Shown here: piece after piece, positions 61,131 to 64,000 of the stretch
How positions within the stretch are numbered: position 1 is the first letter of the stretch
How the letters are laid out: the number at the start of each line of letters is the position of its first letter
Origin: Miltoncostaea sp963770865
GTDB taxonomy: Bacteria; Actinomycetota; Thermoleophilia; Miltoncostaeales; Miltoncostaeaceae
Assembly: GCA_963770865.1 (NCBI GenBank)
Contig: CAVYRD010000001.1
Coordinates: forward strand, 124,001-188,000
DNA: 64,000 bases
Direction of reading: 5' to 3'
Notes under the pieces: generated by a model
The model's input: the letters and a program-made list of their open reading frames with translations, nothing else
The model's database searches: none
Told to the model about the DNA's origin: nothing
Program-made: the position numbers and the translations under genes

Positions 61131-64000
61131 TCAGCCCGGCGTCCCGGTCGCCAGCGCCCGCCGCTCCTCGGCCAGGCGGGCGAGCTCGCGGTCGGGCTCG
61201 ACCAGGCCGGCGACCGGCGGGCGGCCGAGGTCGACCAGCACGGCGGCGTAGGCGCCGTCGGCCGGCGCGGGCGGGGCCACGCGCCGCCAGGCGTCCTCGG
61301 CTTCGGCGAAGCGGCGCTCGGCCAGGGCGGCGTCGCCGCGGGCGGCCGCCACCAGCCCCTGGGCGCGCGCCAGGCCGGGCACGAGCGCCTCGGGCATGTC
61401 GCCGGGGCCCACCGGCTCGAAGGGCACGCGCTCCAGTTCGCGGGCCGCGCCCTCGGCGTCGCCCGCGCCGGCCAGCGCCTCCACCAGCCGCAGCCGGGCC
61501 AGCGCCCGGGGCAGCACCCCGTCGGGGTCGTCGAGCGCGGCCGCGATGCTCCGGGCCGCCCGCTCGTGCAGGCCGGCCGACAGCTCCACGACGCCGAGGT
61601 CGAAGCGGGCCAGGGCGGCGCCGACGGCGCTCTCGGCGGCGGCCGCCCGGACGGCGTTGCGCTCGGCCGCCTCGAGGGCCTCCTCGTGCCGGCCGAGCCG
61701 GGCGAGCGCGTAGGCGCGGGCGGCGCGCATCTGCACCTCGAGGGAGACCCCGGCCCAGGGCCAGGCGCCGGCGCGGTCGGCCAGCTCCAGCACGCGCGGG
61801 ACGTCGCCCGCGCAGGCCGCGGCCGAGGCGGCCGTCAGCAGGCTGAGCGCCGCCGCGTCGGCGCGGCCGGCGCGGCGCGCGAGGTCGGCCGCCCGCTCGC
61901 ACGCGTCGCGGGCGCCGCCGTAGTCGCCCGCCCGCAGCAGGGCCATCCCCTCGGCCTGCTCGAGATCGGCCGCGAGGCCCGGGTCCTCGACGGCCGCGCC
62001 GGCGTCGCGGGCCGCGGCCACGAGGCCGTCCACCGCCGCCGGATCGCCGGCCACCGACTCGGCCCACGCGGCCGACGACAGGGCGAGCGCCCGGGCCTCG
62101 GGCACGTCCAGCCCTCCGCGGTCGATGAGCTCGAGGGCACGGCGGCTGGCGGCGAGCGCCTCGGCCGGGAAGCACAGCGTGGTGTGCAGCCAGCGGCCGC
62201 GGAAGGCGTGGGCCAGCGCCAGCCCGGGCTCGTCGCCGGCCGCGACGAGCGTGGCCTCGGCCTCCCGGAACGCCCGGTCCATCGCGGCCCGGTCGCCCCT
62301 CCAGGAGTGGACGTCGGCCAGCAGGAGCGTCACCTCGGCCACCCGCGCCGGGTCGTCGGGGGCGAGGCCGGCCGCCTCGGCGAGGTAGGCGGCGGCCTCG
62401 TCGAGCGCCCCCAGCCCGCGGGCCTCCCCCGCCGCCTCGACGAGGTGGCGCTGGGCGGCGTCCGGCTCGTCGGCGAGCAGATGATGGCGCGCCACCTCGG
62501 CGGCCCGGCGGCCGGGGCGGCGGCCGAGGACGCGGGCCAGCCGCCGATGGGCCTCGACGCGCTCGCCCGCGCCGAGCTCGGCCTCGACCGCCCGGCGCAG
62601 CAACGCGTGGCGGAAGCCCAGGCGCCGGTCGCCGTCGAGCGCCAAGAGTCCGCCCGCGACGCCCGCCGCCACCGATTCGGCGAGCGCCGGGGCCCCCATC
62701 AGGTCGGCCGCCTCGCCGGCCTCGAGCGGCCTGCCGGCCACGGCGGCCATGGCCACCAGTCCGCGCGCGGGCGGGGCCAGCCGCCCGAGCGGCGCGCGCA
62801 CCGCGGCGCGCAGCCCCTCGGCGGGGGGCACACCCGCGGCGGCCGCGCGGGCCGCCTCGCGGGCGATCAGGGGGCTGCCCTCGGCGGCCGCGACGACCTC
62901 CCGGGCCGCGTCCGCGCCGATGCCGGGCGCGGCGTCCCGGACGATGGCGGCGAGCTCGTCGTCGCCGAGCGGGCCGAGCACGACCTCCGTCCGCACGAGC
63001 CCACGGGCCCGCACCGCGTCGAGCGCCGCGTCGAGCTCGGGGTTGCGCGGCTCGTCGCGGTGGGTCGCAACCACCAGCGCCGCAGTCCCGGCCAGGCGCC
63101 GGCCGAGGAAGCCGAGGAGCGCGGTGGTGGCCGGGTCGGCGCGGTGGAGGTCCTCGAGCCCGATCAGCAGCGGCCGGTCGCGGGCGCACCACGCGACGGC
63201 CTCGGCGGCCGCCTCGAACAGGCGCATCCGCTCGAGGTCGGGTGCGGCGGGCGCCTCGCGCGGGGCCGCGCCCCAGCGCGACTCGACCGACGGGCACAGC
63301 CGCGCGAGGTCGGCCGGCCAGCCCGCCGCGGGCGGCGGGGGCGCGGCCTCCACCAGCTCGCGCAGCGCCTCCGACCAGGGCGCCAGCGGCGGCGCACCCT
63401 CCAGGTCGAGCGCGGCGCCGAGGCCCACGCGCCCGCCGGCCTGGGCGGCCCACGACGCGGCCTCGACGAGGAGGCGGGTCTTCCCCATGCCCGGCGGGCC
63501 GGCCAGCACGGCGACGCCCCCCTCGCCGGCGCGGGCGCGCTCCCATGCGCCGCGCAACGAGGCCGCCGCGGCGGCGCGGCCGACGAGCGGCGCGGCGGAG
63601 GGGTCGCCGACGACCGGGCCGCCGGACGGCGTGTCCGCAGCAGGCGCCGCCCGCGCCCCGCGCAGCTCCCGGGCGAGGTCGCGGGTTTCGTCGGAGGGCC
63701 GGATGCCCAGCTCCGCGCCGAGCGCGTCGCGCAGCCGCGCGTAGGCCGCGAGCGCCTGCGCCCGCTCCCCTGCGGCGTCGAGGCGGCGCATCAGGTCGCG
63801 GTGCAGCGACTCGCGCAGGCGGTCGTGCTCGATCGCGCGCCGTGTCCATGCCGCGGCCGCCGCGGGGTCGCCGCGGGCGTCGGCGGCCGCGGCGAGGCGC
63901 TCCAGCGCCGCGACGAGCCGGTCGCGGTGGGCGTCCTGGGCGTCGAGCACCCACTCGTCGGCGAGGTCGGCGAGCAGGGGCCGGCCCGCCAGCAGCACCG
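61131..64000 (-). CDS. BTAD/AAA-domain (SARP-like) transcriptional regulator, 5' end missing
   Basis: More than 955 residues. The BTAD helical repeats open the visible part (LADLADEWVLDAQDAHRDRL to YARLRDALGAELGIRPSDE), followed by an AAA domain with AVLAGPPGMGKTRLLVEA (Walker A) and RPLLIGLEDLHRADPAT (Walker B), then a long TPR-like region (LADVHSWRGDRAAMDRAFRE and repeats). In full-length proteins an OmpR-like DNA-binding domain precedes BTAD; it would lie beyond the right edge. Such regulators control secondary metabolism. Confidence 0.85.
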   Translation of the reverse strand, partial: VLLAGRPLLADLADEWVLDAQDAHRDRLVAALERLAAAADARGDPAAAAAWTRRAIEHDRLRESLHRDLMRRLDAAGERAQALAAYARLRDALGAELGIRPSDETRDLARELRGARAAPAADTPSGGPVVGDPSAAPLVGRAAAAASLRGAWERARAGEGGVAVLAGPPGMGKTRLLVEAASWAAQAGGRVGLGAALDLEGAPPLAPWSEALRELVEAAPPPPAAGWPADLARLCPSVESRWGAAPREAPAAPDLERMRLFEAAAEAVAWCARDRPLLIGLEDLHRADPATTALLGFLGRRLAGTAALVVATHRDEPRNPELDAALDAVRARGLVRTEVVLGPLGDDELAAIVRDAAPGIGADAAREVVAAAEGSPLIAREAARAAAAGVPPAEGLRAAVRAPLGRLAPPARGLVAMAAVAGRPLEAGEAADLMGAPALAESVAAGVAGGLLALDGDRRLGFRHALLRRAVEAELGAGERVEAHRRLARVLGRRPGRRAAEVARHHLLADEPDAAQRHLVEAAGEARGLGALDEAAAYLAEAAGLAPDDPARVAEVTLLLADVHSWRGDRAAMDRAFREAEATLVAAGDEPGLALAHAFRGRWLHTTLCFPAEALAASRRALELIDRGGLDVPEARALALSSAAWAESVAGDPAAVDGLVAAARDAGAAVEDPGLAADLEQAEGMALLRAGDYGGARDACERAADLARRAGRADAAALSLLTAASAAACAGDVPRVLELADRAGAWPWAGVSLEVQMRAARAYALARLGRHEEALEAAERNAVRAAAAESAVGAALARFDLGVVELSAGLHERAARSIAAALDDPDGVLPRALARLRLVEALAGAGDAEGAARELERVPFEPVGPGDMPEALVPGLARAQGLVAAARGDAALAERRFAEAEDAWRRVAPPAPADGAYAAVLVDLGRPPVAGLVEPDRELARLAEERRALATGTPG

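Overview
The window is a very GC-rich chromosomal piece from an actinomycete-like bacterium. The best guess is Actinomycetota, class Thermoleophilia. The signs are dense G/C codon bias, frequent GTG/TTG starts, start/stop overlaps of the ATGA/GTGA type, many leaderless starts, a SUF operon of the sufR / sufBD-Rieske-sufC-sufS-sufU-sufT-sufA type, a mycobacterial-type PyrF, a GuaB3-type IMP dehydrogenase and NCTAG-targeting IS481 elements. The class call is inference. At least nineteen single-base reading-frame breaks fall in otherwise well conserved genes (sufS, glmS, alr, nnr and others), so the assembly probably carries indel errors, and those genes are annotated as broken only in this sequence.

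Layout. (1) 0-4.2 kb: the end of a membrane protein, then a giant modular peptidoglycan hydrolase with no signal peptide: an N-terminal helical leader-like domain, a zinc ribbon, M23, a degenerate M15-like domain, a glucosaminidase-type lysozyme, CHAP and a lytic-transglycosylase-like domain. (2) 4.2-11.8 kb: two tandem secreted TolB/IPT proteins, a PknB-like transmembrane kinase with a beta-propeller-like sensor, a PAAR-like spike protein and a NarL/LuxR regulator. Together with (1) this looks like the flank of a contractile injection system whose structural genes would lie left of the window. (3) 11.8-20.7 kb: a small membrane protein, a SufR-like iron-sulfur repressor, a secreted protein and an eight-gene SUF operon. 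(4) 20.7-26.9 kb: four secreted cell-wall hydrolase genes in a row (M23, NlpC/P60, glucosaminidase plus a catalytically dead P60, M15) and an RNB-domain RNase. (5) 26.9-29.6 kb: an IS481-family element with terminal inverted repeats and a 6-bp CCTAGC target duplication, itself split by an IS110-family element that has room for a bridge RNA. (6) 29.6-39.5 kb: PduO adenosyltransferase, a CAP protein and a housekeeping run for tRNA, cell wall and ribosome (cca, alr, nnr, acpS, glmS, glmM, rpsI, rplM). (7) 39.6-45.5 kb: a small zinc-finger-like protein, a TetR-PfpI pair with a perfect operator palindrome, an S4 RNA-binding protein, a divergent pair of an HTH-citrate synthase and an HMGL-like condensing enzyme, and a flavin monooxygenase. 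(8) 45.5-54.7 kb: guaA, a beta-CASP nuclease, guaB3, a PfkB kinase, a D,D-carboxypeptidase, a secreted protein, pyrF and an AEC transporter. (9) 54.7-58.4 kb: a three-gene minor pseudopilin operon. (10) 58.4-64 kb: a GH15 glucanase, a histidine-kinase remnant, an SRPBCC protein and a BTAD/AAA regulator that runs off the right edge.

How the parts may work together: much of the window serves envelope building and remodelling (UDP-GlcNAc supply by GlmS/GlmM, D-Ala by Alr, hydrolases, D,D-carboxypeptidase). The SUF operon supplies Fe-S clusters under a likely SufR feedback switch. The most novel candidates are the multi-lysin plus PAAR neighbourhood, the nested IS481/IS110 with its candidate bridge RNA, and the shared-palindrome divergent promoter between the HTH-citrate synthase and the HMGL-like enzyme.
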